A DNA stretch of 64,000 nt from Pectobacterium aroidearum (lineage in GTDB: Bacteria > Pseudomonadota > Gammaproteobacteria > Enterobacterales > Enterobacteriaceae), in assembly GCF_041228105.1 (NCBI RefSeq), contig NZ_CP166097.1, positions 1,984,001 through 2,048,000 of the forward strand, in the 5' to 3' direction. Shown one piece after another: positions 1 to 9,350 of this stretch (within the stretch, counting starts at the first letter, position 1; every line of letters starts with the position of its first letter). The position numbers were made by a program, and so were the translations under genes. Under the pieces are notes generated by a model that worked only from the letters and a program-made list of their open reading frames with translations, was not told where the DNA came from and did not search any database.

Positions 1-23
1 ATTTCATGCAACCGATTTCCCAT
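1..23 (-). CDS. start of a divergent gene running off the left edge
   Basis: On the minus strand an ATG at 23-21 is preceded by a GGAGG (complement of 32-36) with 8 bases between them, which is ideal spacing. Only seven codons (MGNRLHE) lie in the window. The gene would be divergent from the dsdA region. In E. coli the LysR-type activator dsdC is divergent from the dsd genes, so a regulator is a reasonable guess, but the visible residues cannot identify it. Confidence 0.4.
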
Positions 24-261
24 TCGCAATACCTCCGCTCAGCGTTTATCTGAAAATTATACCGATAACATCATGAATAAATGGGATTATATTAGAAATT
101 AATGATGCCCATTTTATCTGTACAAATCCGATCGGAAGCCGCGCTTTGTGTTAAATGAGTTCATGTGAAGATGAAAATCCATCGTTTGTCAGCGCACCGG
201 GGGTGTTATGTAATTGCGCCCGGAATACAAATCGCGTATTTCAAACAAAAGGTCTGTCAGT

Positions 262-384
262 ATGGCCCTCTACTTTGTATTTCTGCTAACACTGGTGCCC
301 GTCCTGACGCTTGCTACCGGTGTTGCCGCTTTGATTTTGCTTTATTCCCTCGCGATCAATGCAGGGCTGAAGTTTAAATCTTAA
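262..384 (+). CDS. putative 40-residue membrane mini-protein
   Basis: This small reading frame encodes about 40 residues with one long hydrophobic stretch (residues 3-34, rich in Leu, Val and Ala) and a short basic tail (KFKS), typical of single-pass small membrane proteins. An AAAGG sits about 10 bases upstream of the ATG. It lies 130 bases before dsdA on the same strand and could be co-transcribed with it. I do not recognise a family; a chance ORF is possible. Confidence 0.35.
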   Translation: MALYFVFLLTLVPVLTLATGVAALILLYSLAINAGLKFKS

Positions 385-516
385 AAATGGACTGATTAAC
401 AGGGACGTTTTACAACCGCCTCCACCGCTGCCTGAAACGCTTTTCAGTCTGAATAAGGAGTGCGGGGAAAAAACGCACTGTAGCCCACGTACCCGAACCA
501 CAGTTGAGAGTGCACC

Positions 517-1836
517 ATGACCGAATTCAATAAAGACATTCTTTCATTGCCTGTCGTTACCGAGCTGCAGTCCCTGCGCGCTACATTCTGGCTGAATCCT
601 GGAGTCAAAACGGCTGAAGAAGGCCTTAAGCGCGTTGGACTGACGATTGCTGATACTGAGGATGCCGAAGCCCGGCTGCAACGCTTCGCGCCGCTGCTTG
701 CAAAGGCCTTTCCTGAGACGGCCGCGACTGCTGGTATCATCGAGTCTGACATGATCCGGGCACCTCACATGCAGGCTGAGCTCGAAAAGGCAGGCGCAAT
801 ACAGGGTAACCTCTGGATTAAAAAAGACAGCCATCTTCCTATTTCCGGTTCGATAAAGGCGCGGGGCGGCATTTATGAAGTACTGGCCCACGCTGAAAAA
901 CTGGCTCTCGAAGCCGGCCTGCTCACCACGACGGATGATTATGCCGTACTGCTCTCTTCTGAGTTCCAGCAGTTTTTCAGCCAGCATAAGATAGCCGTCG
1001 GCTCTACGGGCAATCTCGGGCTTTCCATTGGCATCATGAGTGCCAGGCTAGGCTTGCACGTGACCGTGCATATGTCTGCAGACGCACGCCAGTGGAAAAA
1101 AGATAGACTCCGTTCGCACGGAGTGGAAGTCATGGAATACGAGCAGGATTACGGCGTTGCCGTCGAACTGGGGCGCAAGGCTGCGGAGTCCGATCCCGCC
1201 TGCTTTTTTATTGATGATGAGAATTCCCGGACGCTGTTCCTCGGCTATTCCGTGGCCGGGCTGCGACTACGCAGCCAGCTGCAGGCGAAGGGCATTACCG
1301 TGGACGCCAGTCATCCCCTGTTTGTATACCTGCCCTGTGGCGTAGGCGGAGGACCGGGCGGCGTTGCGTTCGGCCTGAAGCTTGCCTTCGGAGATCACGT
1401 GCACTGCTTTTTTGCAGAGCCCACGCACTCGCCCTGCATGTTGCTGGGCATGAGTACCGGCCTGCACGACGCCATTTCGGTACAGGACATCGGGATTGAT
1501 AACAGGACTGCAGCAGATGGTCTCGCAGTCGGTCGCGCGTCCGGATTTGTCGGCCGGGCAATGGAACAGCTTATCGATGGCTGCTATACGCTGAGCGATG
1601 AGTTGATGTATGACTATCTCGCTATGCTGGACCGTACGGAAGGCCTGCGGCTCGAACCCTCGGCGCTGGCCGGTATGAGTGGACCCCAGTATGTCACGTC
1701 GAATATTTCTTATCAGAAACGCCTTGGGCTTTCCGTGACCGCTATGGCTGATGCCACCCATCTGGTCTGGGCAACTGGTGGCGGGATGGTGCCTGAGAAA
1801 GAAATGCAGCAGTACCTTGCGAAAGGAAAGCGCTGA
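517..1836 (+). CDS. dsdA: D-serine dehydratase (D-serine ammonia-lyase)
   Basis: This PLP enzyme deaminates D-serine to pyruvate and ammonia in the cytoplasm. The 439 residues compare with about 442 in E. coli DsdA. The Schiff-base lysine is K114 in SGSIKARGG, the phosphate-binding loop GSTGNLGLS follows, and a glycine-rich GVGGGPGG segment lies in the C-terminal half. The reading frame is intact. The Shine-Dalgarno sequence is weak (GAGAG). No dsdX transporter gene lies immediately upstream or downstream, unlike E. coli dsdX-dsdA; a 40-codon ORF precedes it and a broken PBP gene follows. Its place inside a probable tRNA-bounded island suggests accessory, possibly acquired, D-serine use or detoxification. 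Confidence 0.93.
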   Translation: MTEFNKDILSLPVVTELQSLRATFWLNPGVKTAEEGLKRVGLTIADTEDAEARLQRFAPLLAKAFPETAATAGIIESDMIRAPHMQAELEKAGAIQGNLWIKKDSHLPISGSIKARGGIYEVLAHAEKLALEAGLLTTTDDYAVLLSSEFQQFFSQHKIAVGSTGNLGLSIGIMSARLGLHVTVHMSADARQWKKDRLRSHGVEVMEYEQDYGVAVELGRKAAESDPACFFIDDENSRTLFLGYSVAGLRLRSQLQAKGITVDASHPLFVYLPCGVGGGPGGVAFGLKLAFGDHVHCFFAEPTHSPCMLLGMSTGLHDAISVQDIGIDNRTAADGLAVGRASGFVGRAMEQLIDGCYTLSDELMYDYLAMLDRTEGLRLEPSALAGMSGPQYVTSNISYQKRLGLSVTAMADATHLVWATGGGMVPEKEMQQYLAKGKR

Positions 1837-1943
1837 GGACCGGCACACGCCTTACCTGTATCCGGGTTTTCATATCCGAACCAGCCCCGGCGCTACGGCT
1901 TATCGCTGCGCCAGCACTGATTATTTAACTGTTAAACGGTACG

Positions 1944-3512
1944 ATGAAACCCGATCCCCGCAAAAAATCCCGCTCCACAAAGATTATCCCTCTGATACTC
2001 CTGTCTCTGGTACTGGCCGCTGGCGGCATAGGTTTCCTGTATGTTTTTTCACTGGCAAAACAGATTGATGAAGATATTGAGCAGCGTCTCGGTAACGGCA
2101 TGTGGGATATGCCCGCTCAGGTATACAGCAAGTCATGAGTACTGAGTCAGGGCGATTCGCTTTCCCTAGATACTCTGGTGAGGATACTGAAAAGCACGCG
2201 ATATCAGGAAAGCGCCTCTCCCGACGCTCCCGATGAGTACAGCCTGAAGGCGGGACGGGGTTGTGATTTACCGGCGTGAGTTTGCCTACACCGATCATGC
2301 CGCAGCGTCGGCCGCTATCGCGTCACGTTCAGGGACGGAAAAATTGCGCGATTGTTGCTGGTAGCGATCACCGCACCGAAAACACGCTCAAAATTGAACC
2401 ACGACTGGTATCAATGATGTATTCGGCGGGGGGGGAGCAGCACATTTTCAGACCGCTTGTCAGCTATTCTGAGACGCTTATCAGCATGCTCATTGCAACA
2501 GAGGACCACAGCTTCTGGCAGCACCACGGGATAAATCTGACTGTGATCGCCCGCGCGTTTTTCAATAATCTTCGCGCGGGACGCACAGTTGAGGGCGGCA
2601 GCACCATCACCCAGCAGGTGGTCAAAAACCTTTTTCTTTCGCGGGACAAAACCTACAGCAGGAAGATCCGCGAAATTCTGATGCGTTTATTCTTGAGAGA
2701 AAATTCAGCAAGGACCGCATCCTTGAGCTCTATCTGAATGAGGTTCACATCGGTCAGGACGGTTCCCAGGGCATTTACGGCTTCCCTCTTGCCAGCACCT
2801 ACTATTTTGGCCAGCAGGTGAACGCGCTGACGCTGGCGCAGCAGGCCATGCTGATCGGCATGGCGAAAGGCGCTTCGCTTTACAATCCCTGAAAACGCCC
2901 TTGCACGGCGTAAAGTCGTTCTGGGGGCTGCCCAAGCAGCAGCCGCCATTTATGAAAAGGCGCGTCAACTTGCTCTGAAAAGTGAACTGCGCGTACAGCA
3001 GAAAGGCACCGTTTTTATCCAGCATCCGGTATTCATGAGCCTGCTGAAGAAAGAAATACGTAACAGCAAGGAGCTGGATATGAACGGCCTTTCAGGAGCC
3101 CGCATTTTTTCAATCTTTGATCCTGTTGCGCAGGACTATGCCGAAAAGACCGTGACAGAAACCGTCCCCTAGCTCGCGAAAAAATCCGGTAATCAAGACC
3201 TGCAGGTGGCGCTGATTGTGGCTGAGAGTCAGAGCGGCAATATTTCAGCGATTGTCGGTGATCGCAACGTTGACTACAACGGATTCAACGGCGCAAAAGA
3301 CTCCAACTGGCAGATAGGTTCGCTGGTGAAACCGTTTGTCTACCTCTTCGCACTTCAGATACCCGAGCTGTAGGGGCTAAACACCTGGCTCGAAGATGAG
3401 CCGGTAAAGATTGGGACAGGCAAAGGCCAGTACTGGTCCCCCGCAACTATAACCGGACCTACAGCGGCAGGGTCATGCTTGTCGATGCGCTTGCTCACTC
3501 GGTTACCCAAAT
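1944..3512 (+). pseudogene. degenerate penicillin-binding protein 1B-like gene, 3' truncated
   Basis: Reading across frames recovers a class A PBP of the MrcB type: a cytoplasmic basic start and membrane anchor (1944-2138, ending PAQVYSKS then TGA), then transglycosylase motifs ATEDHSFWQHHG (around 2497) and EGGSTITQQVVKNLFLS (around 2590), then KDRILELYLNEV after a frameshift near 2700. The start of the transpeptidase domain follows, with VGDRNVDYNGF and GSLVKPFVYLFAL near 3260-3350. In-frame stops occur near 2136, 2274, 2890, 3169 and 3371, along with several frameshifts. Homology ends in VDALAHSVTQ near 3510, before most of the transpeptidase domain, so no functional protein can be made. 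Confidence 0.9.
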
Positions 3513-3596
3513 GTCATAGGGCAAATCCTCCCTGAAAGTCCCTAATGTTATCACCTATTTGTCATGGGCATAACGGTCATAACCTAAATGTCATGA
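3505..3596. repeat. cluster of three short direct repeats, transposon-end-like
   Basis: Three near-copies of ACC(C/T)A(A/T)(A/T)TGTCAT lie at about 3505-3517, 3553-3565 and 3582-3594, with a fourth partial GGTCAT at 3575-3580. The first copy sits exactly where homology of the PBP pseudogene stops. Spaced direct copies of a transposase-binding site are typical of the ends of Tn7- or Mu-like elements, so this may be the terminus of a lost mobile element. No transposase gene is readable nearby. Confidence 0.45.
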
Positions 3597-3980
3597 GTTA
3601 GATCGCCATAAGGGCATGCAGTACATTGTCTCGGTGCCGAAGCTATATACTACATGACTGCGTAACGTTTTTTAGGTGTGATTCGTCGATTGAACCAAGA
3701 ACAAATAACGCGCTTAGCGTAGGATATTTCGGCTTTCCAAGCTGCCCCTGGTAGGTTGCAGCATTGTCACTTGACGGGGCTATGGCTTGGAGCCCTTATC
3801 TGAAAGGCTTTGTGAAGCCTTCTTGTCTATGTTCGGTGGATGTTGTTGTACATGTACGACGCTGTATGGAAAAAATTCAGGTTCCGACTTGCCAAGATTT
3901 AAGTTCTAGTCCATAATGCTGTCCATCCTATCTAGGGATGTCGGGAAATTCTTTCTAAAACAAAGAGATAACGGGTGGAT
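3597..3980. other. non-coding accessory stretch, possible gene relics
   Basis: No open gene is supported here. A frame beginning at the GTG near 3677 reads IRRLNQEQITRLA, then stops, and continues DISAFQAAP; it may be a decayed N-terminus. I cannot assign it to a family. The stretch separates the repeat cluster from the tRNA-Gly remnant. Confidence 0.35.
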
Positions 3981-4003
3981 TTCAGACTCGTTTCCCGCTC
4001 CAA
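3981..4003 (+). other. 3' remnant of a tRNA-Gly gene (probable island attachment site)
   Basis: The segment ending in CTCGTTTCCCGCTCCA reproduces the T-stem 3' strand, acceptor 3' strand and discriminator/CCA of enterobacterial tRNA-Gly(GCC), but there is no anticodon arm or 5' half upstream. It lies about 50 bases before tRNA-Cys, exactly where glyW stands in the glyW-cysT-leuZ operon. Tyrosine integrases use tRNA 3' ends as attB and leave such a fragment at the distal island junction. The comparison with E. coli glyW is from memory. Confidence 0.65.
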
Positions 4004-4052
4004 TTTAAAGCATCGGCAATAGCGGATGTTGGTCTTAAGACCTAAATATTCT

Positions 4053-4126
4053 GGCGCGTTAACAAAGCGGTTATGTAGCGGATTGCAAATCCGTCTAGTC
4101 CGGTTCGACTCCGGAACGCGCCTCCA
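4053..4126 (+). tRNA. cysT: tRNA-Cys (anticodon GCA)
   Basis: The 74-base gene includes an encoded CCA. The acceptor strands GGCGCGT and ACGCGCC pair, the anticodon loop reads TTGCAAA with GCA, and the T-loop is GGTTCGACTCC. It is followed nine bases later by tRNA-Leu, as in enterobacterial cysT-leuZ. Confidence 0.97.
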
Positions 4127-4134
4127 ATATTTAA

Positions 4135-4221
4135 GCCCGGGTGGTGAAATCGGTAGACACAAGGGATTTAAAATCCCTCGGCGTTCGCGCTGTGCGGGTT
4201 CAAGTCCCGCCCCGGGCACCA
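4135..4221 (+). tRNA. leuZ: tRNA-Leu (anticodon TAA)
   Basis: This is an 87-base class II tRNA with acceptor strands GCCCGGG and CCCGGGC, anticodon TAA within GGGATTTAAAATCCC, a long variable arm (CGGCGTTCGCGCTG), T-arm GCGGGTTCAAGTCCCGC and an encoded CCA. It is the second gene of the cysT-leuZ pair. Confidence 0.97.
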
Positions 4222-4267
4222 TTGATTTAAAAAGAATTAAAACAAGCACTTATGTGCAATGTCGCAG

Positions 4268-4289
4268 ACCGCCGAAAGGCGGTTTTTTT
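4268..4289 (+). terminator. rho-independent terminator of the tRNA operon
   Basis: A perfect stem, ACCGCC-GAAA-GGCGGT, is followed directly by seven T residues. It ends the cysT-leuZ transcript. Confidence 0.92.
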
Positions 4290-4359
4290 GTGCCTGAAAA
4301 ACGCTTTCCTAATATGATTTTTTGTCAGTGCTAGGCCGGCACGACTTTGACCTTTTATT

Positions 4360-4417
4360 CTGACTATCAATCATCGGAGTTTTGCGGCAGATATCATGTC
4401 GTCTTGCTGATAGTCAG
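4360..4417. repeat. 10-bp inverted repeat with a 38-base loop
   Basis: CTGACTATCA at 4360-4369 is the exact reverse complement of TGATAGTCAG at 4408-4417. It lies between the tRNA terminator and the next gene, in otherwise non-coding DNA. Its role is unknown. Confidence 0.5.
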
Positions 4418-4557
4418 GAGCTTACTATTTCCTGTTTTTCGGCTAATCGCTCTTATCTAAAAAGGCTGCTGCTTTCCTCTACATAATGTAACGGGCTATA
4501 AGCGTCAATGACGCTAAGATGTCACCCGTATCGCTTTAACTGGCTCGTTTGCTGCCA

Positions 4558-4914
4558 TTACGCGAGCTGCTGGTCTTGCTCCGCCATCTCTTTTATACGC
4601 TCTTGTACTTTGAGGCCTAACGCCATGCGTTCTTCTAACGGCATTGCCTCATATTGCTCCTTGGATATTCCCATGGATGCAAGTACGGAGAAAAATAATC
4701 TTTCTTCATGAGACATAGAGACCCAGTCCATAAATTCTTGCGCTGCTTTTGAACGCTGAGGTTCAACTTTAGCGCTGGGCTCGTGTCTGGAGATCTGTCC
4801 GCTTTCCTTTGCCTTCTCAAGTGCCATTTTGAAAGTATCTTCATCTGGCACAATAGCGTGCTTGCTGGCCTGGGCAAATAAAGAATTAGCCCCCTGGATA
4901 TCCGATGCGATCAT
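4558..4914 (-). CDS. hypothetical 118-residue protein
   Basis: I do not recognise this protein. It is soluble, charged and predicted mostly helical, with no signal peptide or membrane segment. The C-terminal half (ERLFFSVLASMGISKEQYE, then MPLEERMALGLKVQERIKEMAE) looks like a compact helical domain, while the first 60 residues are polar and probably flexible. The start is supported by GGAGA 8 bases upstream. It is transcribed convergently toward the tRNA operon. It could be chromosomal backbone or tRNA-adjacent accessory content. Confidence 0.75.
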   Translation of the reverse strand: MIASDIQGANSLFAQASKHAIVPDEDTFKMALEKAKESGQISRHEPSAKVEPQRSKAAQEFMDWVSMSHEERLFFSVLASMGISKEQYEAMPLEERMALGLKVQERIKEMAEQDQQLA

Positions 4915-5080
4915 ATGAATTCTCCGTAGTTAGACAGGATAGATACTCACATGAATTGAAGGGATGTTATCGAAAAGATACCACCTGGATATATGTTTAA
5001 TTCACATGATGAGTTGTGATGCTGGAAGGCGACTGAGAGCGGAAATGGCAAATTGATATGGCGCAACGCGACACCTTACA

Positions 5081-5100
5081 TCGCCGTTAAGAAACGGCGA
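5081..5100. terminator. stem-loop downstream of the KTSC gene
   Basis: TCGCCGTT and AACGGCGA form a perfect 8-bp stem around an AAGA loop. It lies just after the stop of the minus-strand KTSC gene. There is no T-tract, so it may act as an RNA 3'-end stabiliser rather than an intrinsic terminator. Confidence 0.45.
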
Positions 5101-5133
5101 CAAATACCGAAGATGTGATGGTTACATTTTCAT

Positions 5134-5352
5134 CTATCTGATTTTTCGGCATAAAAATTTATCTTTTATCACGCCATCAAAGAAACGACCTTTAGAGACG
5201 ACAGCATCAGACATAAATTTTTTATAGATAGATTCAGGCACGCCAACATATTGATAGATCTCTTTATTATGAAATTCTATCTCAAGGCTGTGCGTTTTTG
5301 TATCGTACCCAATCGAATGAATTCGTGACGATGAAACCTGCTGTCGCTGCAA
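5134..5352 (-). CDS. KTSC domain-containing small protein
   Basis: The 72 residues are almost entirely a KTSC domain (named for its occurrence at lysyl-tRNA synthetase C-termini). The signature HSIGYDTKTHSLEIEF leads into IYQYVGVPESIYKKF and a SKGRFFDGVIKDKF tail. Free-standing KTSC proteins are widespread, with unknown or poorly defined, possibly RNA-related, roles. The start is a TTG with an excellent GGGGAGG eight bases upstream; the nearby ATG at 5359 is in another frame. The gene stands alone. Confidence 0.8.
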   Translation of the reverse strand: MQRQQVSSSRIHSIGYDTKTHSLEIEFHNKEIYQYVGVPESIYKKFMSDAVVSKGRFFDGVIKDKFLCRKIR

Positions 5353-5624
5353 TGCTCATTCCTCCCCTGCATAAAATAAGTTCAAACTATCAAAGATTCA
5401 CTACATGATGCATTGTCGACGATCATGCTTATTTATTGAATATGTATCAAATTTTTGGCGGGTTGGTTAGTAAAATCGGTAGTTTATCGTTTTTATGCTG
5501 TGAATTTGTTCAGTTGAGGGGGGCACGGCTTGCTTAGAGGAGGATGCAAACCTGCGATGATGAATAGCGGGCTATTCTTTTCCGGCGGTGGTCAGAAACG
5601 CAGGCTTGCAACAAGGAAAAATAG

Positions 5625-7040
5625 TTATTCCTCTTGCGCGTATTCGATCCTGTTTCTGCCGTTGGCCTTGGCCTGATAGAGTGCATCGTCCGCTGCCTTT
5701 ATCAGACACTCATAATCTGGATGACCGTTGTACACGGCGATACCTGCACTTATGGTCATTGTAATGCTTTCGCCGTTTTGAAGATGAATAGGGTGATCCT
5801 GAATTTTCTTTCTCAGTCGCTCGATGATGGTGTGGGCGGCGACTTTGGGCGTCTCAATAAGCACGATCATGAATTCTTCCCCGCCGTAACGAAAAACATA
5901 ATCGCTGTTTCTCGTACTTTCATATAGCACTTCTGCAATCCTTTTCAGGATGTTATCGCCAGCAGCATGGCCATAGGTGTCATTGACGGTTTTAAAATGG
6001 TCAATATCAATCATGGCGATGCTGAGCGGAGTACTTGAGTGCATTGCCAGCGATATTTCATGCCGAAGAATGGTTGGCAGGAAGCGACGGTTTAGCAGAA
6101 GGGTCAACGTATCCTTACCACTTTCCAGCTTTTGGACTTCGTCAAATAGCGATCCCAAAAGCATGTTTATTTTATAAATCTTGCTTCTGACTGCTTTAAG
6201 CAGCGGAGCGTAATCCTGCTGCGTCAGTAGTGCGGTAGTGCTGTAGCCGCGAATATACTCGTCCGTTTCCGTTATGATCGAGGCGATAGTGCGTATTCCC
6301 TGAATGTTACTGAAACTGGATTTTCCCTTATGGTTAAACCATAGACCGAACTCTGAATCACTCAGGTCCTGGATGCTGGAAAGAGGCGTACCTGTTGCAA
6401 CGCTGAAAATAAAAGCATTTTCCCAGTTGAGCAGCGATGCGTTCTGACGCTCTCTTTCCATGCTGGCATTTTCCAGAATGGAAAATAGCCGATAGGATTC
6501 TTCATTTTTGGCGGCGAGATCGTGCGATTGTGAATAGGTTTTACTCATGATCTCTATGGCGATATCCATAGAGATAGAGGCAAAACGCATGGCATCAAAA
6601 CACAGCGCTTTATCCTCGGCGACCTGCGCAATGTCTTCATAAAGGTGCCATTTTAGACGCCTGGCTCCGCGCTCAACCAAATCGACGGGAATGCCAATAC
6701 GTGCATGAATCTGGCCAATTTTCTTTTGATGATTAATCAGGTCAGCCAGGTGCTCTCCGGTATTCGTCAGAATATCTGCTATCCATTTACTCATAGACCC
6801 ATGGAGGCGATCGTGAACTTGCTGACTGGAAAGAAAAAGTGAAGCTTCCTGATCTTTGAGCATGTAGGAGTAGAACTTGTCAGCAAAGTCGGACGCTTTC
6901 TGCTCGGAGATAGTGCGCAGTAGATTAAAAGATTTCTGTGAGGTTGTAGCTATTAATTGCGTCCATTCTGATGTTATGACTTGATTGTAGTCCAACTCAT
7001 CGTTATCTCTCTGTTCATTAACGTTCAATAGTTCGTTCAA
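5625..7040 (-). CDS. globin-coupled heme-sensor diguanylate cyclase
   Basis: This cytosolic enzyme makes c-di-GMP from two GTP under control of gas binding to heme. Residues 20-170 form a globin-coupled sensor: the predicted proximal heme histidine is H112 in QIHARIGIP, with Y57 and S82 in the distal region. Residues 175-300 form a helical middle domain, and residues 310-468 a GGDEF domain with active site GGEEF at 386-390 and an I-site RNSD at 377-380, so product inhibition is likely. At 471 residues it matches the Pectobacterium PccGCS type (family knowledge), related to E. coli DosC. It sits 4 kb from flhDC, so oxygen sensing may be tied to the motile/sessile choice. No phosphodiesterase gene is adjacent, unlike E. 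coli dosCP. Confidence 0.93.
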   Translation of the reverse strand: MNELLNVNEQRDNDELDYNQVITSEWTQLIATTSQKSFNLLRTISEQKASDFADKFYSYMLKDQEASLFLSSQQVHDRLHGSMSKWIADILTNTGEHLADLINHQKKIGQIHARIGIPVDLVERGARRLKWHLYEDIAQVAEDKALCFDAMRFASISMDIAIEIMSKTYSQSHDLAAKNEESYRLFSILENASMERERQNASLLNWENAFIFSVATGTPLSSIQDLSDSEFGLWFNHKGKSSFSNIQGIRTIASIITETDEYIRGYSTTALLTQQDYAPLLKAVRSKIYKINMLLGSLFDEVQKLESGKDTLTLLLNRRFLPTILRHEISLAMHSSTPLSIAMIDIDHFKTVNDTYGHAAGDNILKRIAEVLYESTRNSDYVFRYGGEEFMIVLIETPKVAAHTIIERLRKKIQDHPIHLQNGESITMTISAGIAVYNGHPDYECLIKAADDALYQAKANGRNRIEYAQEE

Positions 7041-7250
7041 CTTTTAATCTCTTTTGCGAGTCTGTCGGATGTACTAGGATAGAAACGATCAATTTTTTGC
7101 CTGAATAATCGATATTTAATGACAGAGAGGGTCAATATGGCGTTGTTAAAAACAAATAAAATTAATCATTTCATATAGGTACTATTACTGCCGTTGCTGT
7201 AAATGATAATGCTGTTTTTTTGATGTTAGAAGCTATTTTGAGATAATTTT

Positions 7251-7454
7251 ATGAAAGTGAACGATCTGGTTACGGTTAAAACCGATGGGAAAACGCGCCG
7301 GGAAGGGACGATTCTGGCTGTGGAAACGTTTCAGGAAGGGATAATGTATTTAGTTGCATTAAAAGATTACCCAGCCGGTATCTGGTTTTTCAATGAGGCT
7401 GACAGCAAAGATGGTACGTTTGTTGAGCCAAAGACGTTGCCGGACGAAGAGTAA
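7251..7454 (+). CDS. hypothetical 67-residue protein, small beta-barrel-like
   Basis: I do not recognise the family. The sequence [19 protein letters not shown] alternates hydrophobic and polar residues, followed by more beta-type segments ([18 protein letters not shown]). This suggests a small SH3-like or KOW-like barrel. It has an acidic tail and no signal or membrane segment. It is monocistronic, between the divergently read diguanylate cyclase and the convergent chemoreceptor gene. Confidence 0.7.
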   Translation: MKVNDLVTVKTDGKTRREGTILAVETFQEGIMYLVALKDYPAGIWFFNEADSKDGTFVEPKTLPDEE

Positions 7455-7515
7455 AAAGAACACACACGAGCATTGTCCGCGTTAACAATGCTCGCTGTGA
7501 TTGCTGTATCCAGTA

Positions 7516-9237
7516 TTAGAACGTTTCCCAGTTGCCGTTTTCCGTATTGGTTTTACGGGGGAGGGCGAGTGATGAACGATCCTTTGCGGCCAGAGCGTTC
7601 GGCCGACCAGGTGCTGAAGGAGCGCCTGATAAATGGCCAGATAGCTTAAATGTCGCAACTGCGCGGGTCAGCAGCGCGGCTTGCTCTTCCAGCGAGGCAG
7701 CTGCTGCACTGGCTTCCTGAACAAGCGCAGCATTCTGCTGTGTCACGCTGTCCATTTCAGATATCGCCTGGCCAACCTGAGAGATTCCCCGGCTTTGTTC
7801 GTCAGAGGCAGAGGCAATTTCACCCATGATATCAGTGACGTTAGTGACGGCATCGACGATTTCTTTCATTGTCTGACCCGCATTATCAACCAGAATAGAA
7901 CCACTGTTGACCAGGTTGACGGATTCGGAAATCAGCGTTTCAATCTCTTTTGCGGCTTGTGCACTACGCTGTGCGAGGCTACGAACCTCACTGGCGACGA
8001 CGGCAAAACCGCGACCTTGTTCTCCCGCTCTGGCAGCTTCAACTGCGGCATTTAGCGCGAGAATATTGGTTTGGAATGCAATGCTGTTAATGACATTGGT
8101 AATTTCAGAGATTTTCTTTGAACTACCCGAAATACTGTTCATCGTATTGACGACGTTTGCAACGATCTCGCCACCCTGTTTGGCTTTTCCTGAAGCATTG
8201 GCTGCGAGCTGGCTTGCGTGATGTGCGTTTTCTGAGTTTTGCTTCACCGTTGCCGTCAATTGCTCCATGCTGGCTGCGGTCTGCTCAAGCGCGGCGGCTT
8301 GCTGCTCGGTTCGTGAGGAAAGGTCCGTGTTACCGGATGAGATCTCCGTTGAACCCTGATAAATAGAATCTGCACTTTCCCGGACGGTAGTGACGGTTGT
8401 TACCAGAGAAGATTGCATTTGCTGAACGTTGCTGGCTAGCGTACCGATTTCATTCCTACCATAACGATCTGACATCTGAGTCAGATCGCCTTGCGCAATA
8501 CGCTGAATTCTCGCGACCAACTGATTCATTGGTTTGATGAGAATACCTCTCAGCAGGAAGAAGGTCAGAAGTGTTAAAATCGTCGCCAGAGCAAAGCTGC
8601 CCCCCATCAACGAATATCCGAGTAGCGCGTTTCTCTGCGCAGTTTCATTTAATTCTTTCGCTCTTTGTGTACGGTAAGCGACAGCCTCTAACAGAAATTT
8701 GTTATAGGCCAAATCCAAAACCCGGGTTTCTTCGGATTCGAGAGTGATGACTTCTTCAAATAGCCCCTGTTTTGCTGCAGTGAGCATTAACATAAGACCT
8801 TGATTCACATAAGCATCATAAGATTTGCGCAGTTCGTCGTCCAACGCCATATCCTGCGGCGTTTTAACTGGACGCTCTTCATAGACAAGGAATGCTTTTT
8901 TTGACTGTTCCAGCCGCTGTTCAGCTTGCTTCAGGTTGTCATTGAAGACCTGAGAGTCACCGATACGTGCAGCTGCCGCAGCCTGAATGAGCAACAGACG
9001 CGCAGTACGAAGGTGGTTGGAGCTGTTTGAGATCCCCATTCGGGTATCAATTTCTTGTGTAACGTCGTCTAATGACTGATTGCTGCTTTGCAGAAAGTAG
9101 CTGGATGTGCCGATAGATGCTGCAAATAACAGCATGATTCCACCCAGAATAATGACGAATAAGGGAACTAGCCGTAAATTGCTCAGCATGCCAGCCTCGA
9201 CGTGCTGCTCAGACCTTGAAGTTATTTTCATATCCAT
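7516..9237 (-). CDS. methyl-accepting chemotaxis protein, Tar/Tsr type
   Basis: This inner-membrane chemoreceptor signals through CheW and CheA. Of its 573 residues, TM1 is at about 25-50, the four-helix periplasmic sensor (TarH-like) at 50-205, TM2 at 207-230, and a HAMP domain follows (to about 285). The cytoplasmic signalling coiled coil carries the conserved hairpin tip [20 protein letters not shown]. The C-terminus is NWETF, the pentapeptide that tethers CheR and CheB. The ligand pocket cannot be read from sequence alone. It is a lone gene outside the che operon with its own FliA-type promoter (9351-9376). The start could also be the Met at residue 3. Confidence 0.95.
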   Translation of the reverse strand: MDMKITSRSEQHVEAGMLSNLRLVPLFVIILGGIMLLFAASIGTSSYFLQSSNQSLDDVTQEIDTRMGISNSSNHLRTARLLLIQAAAAARIGDSQVFNDNLKQAEQRLEQSKKAFLVYEERPVKTPQDMALDDELRKSYDAYVNQGLMLMLTAAKQGLFEEVITLESEETRVLDLAYNKFLLEAVAYRTQRAKELNETAQRNALLGYSLMGGSFALATILTLLTFFLLRGILIKPMNQLVARIQRIAQGDLTQMSDRYGRNEIGTLASNVQQMQSSLVTTVTTVRESADSIYQGSTEISSGNTDLSSRTEQQAAALEQTAASMEQLTATVKQNSENAHHASQLAANASGKAKQGGEIVANVVNTMNSISGSSKKISEITNVINSIAFQTNILALNAAVEAARAGEQGRGFAVVASEVRSLAQRSAQAAKEIETLISESVNLVNSGSILVDNAGQTMKEIVDAVTNVTDIMGEIASASDEQSRGISQVGQAISEMDSVTQQNAALVQEASAAAASLEEQAALLTRAVATFKLSGHLSGAPSAPGRPNALAAKDRSSLALPRKTNTENGNWETF

Positions 9238-9350
9238 TCGCTCATTCTCAGGAATTTATGATTTACCATGCCACTAGTAGTGGCATCGGCGTTTAGGTTT
9301 TAGTGTCTACATTAATGACAAGCCATTAGCTAAACAACCAATGTAAAAGA

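Noticed and set aside
3932-4249. 105-codon minus-strand frame across the tRNA genes
   Set aside because: It covers two clear tRNA genes in antisense, a common artefact.
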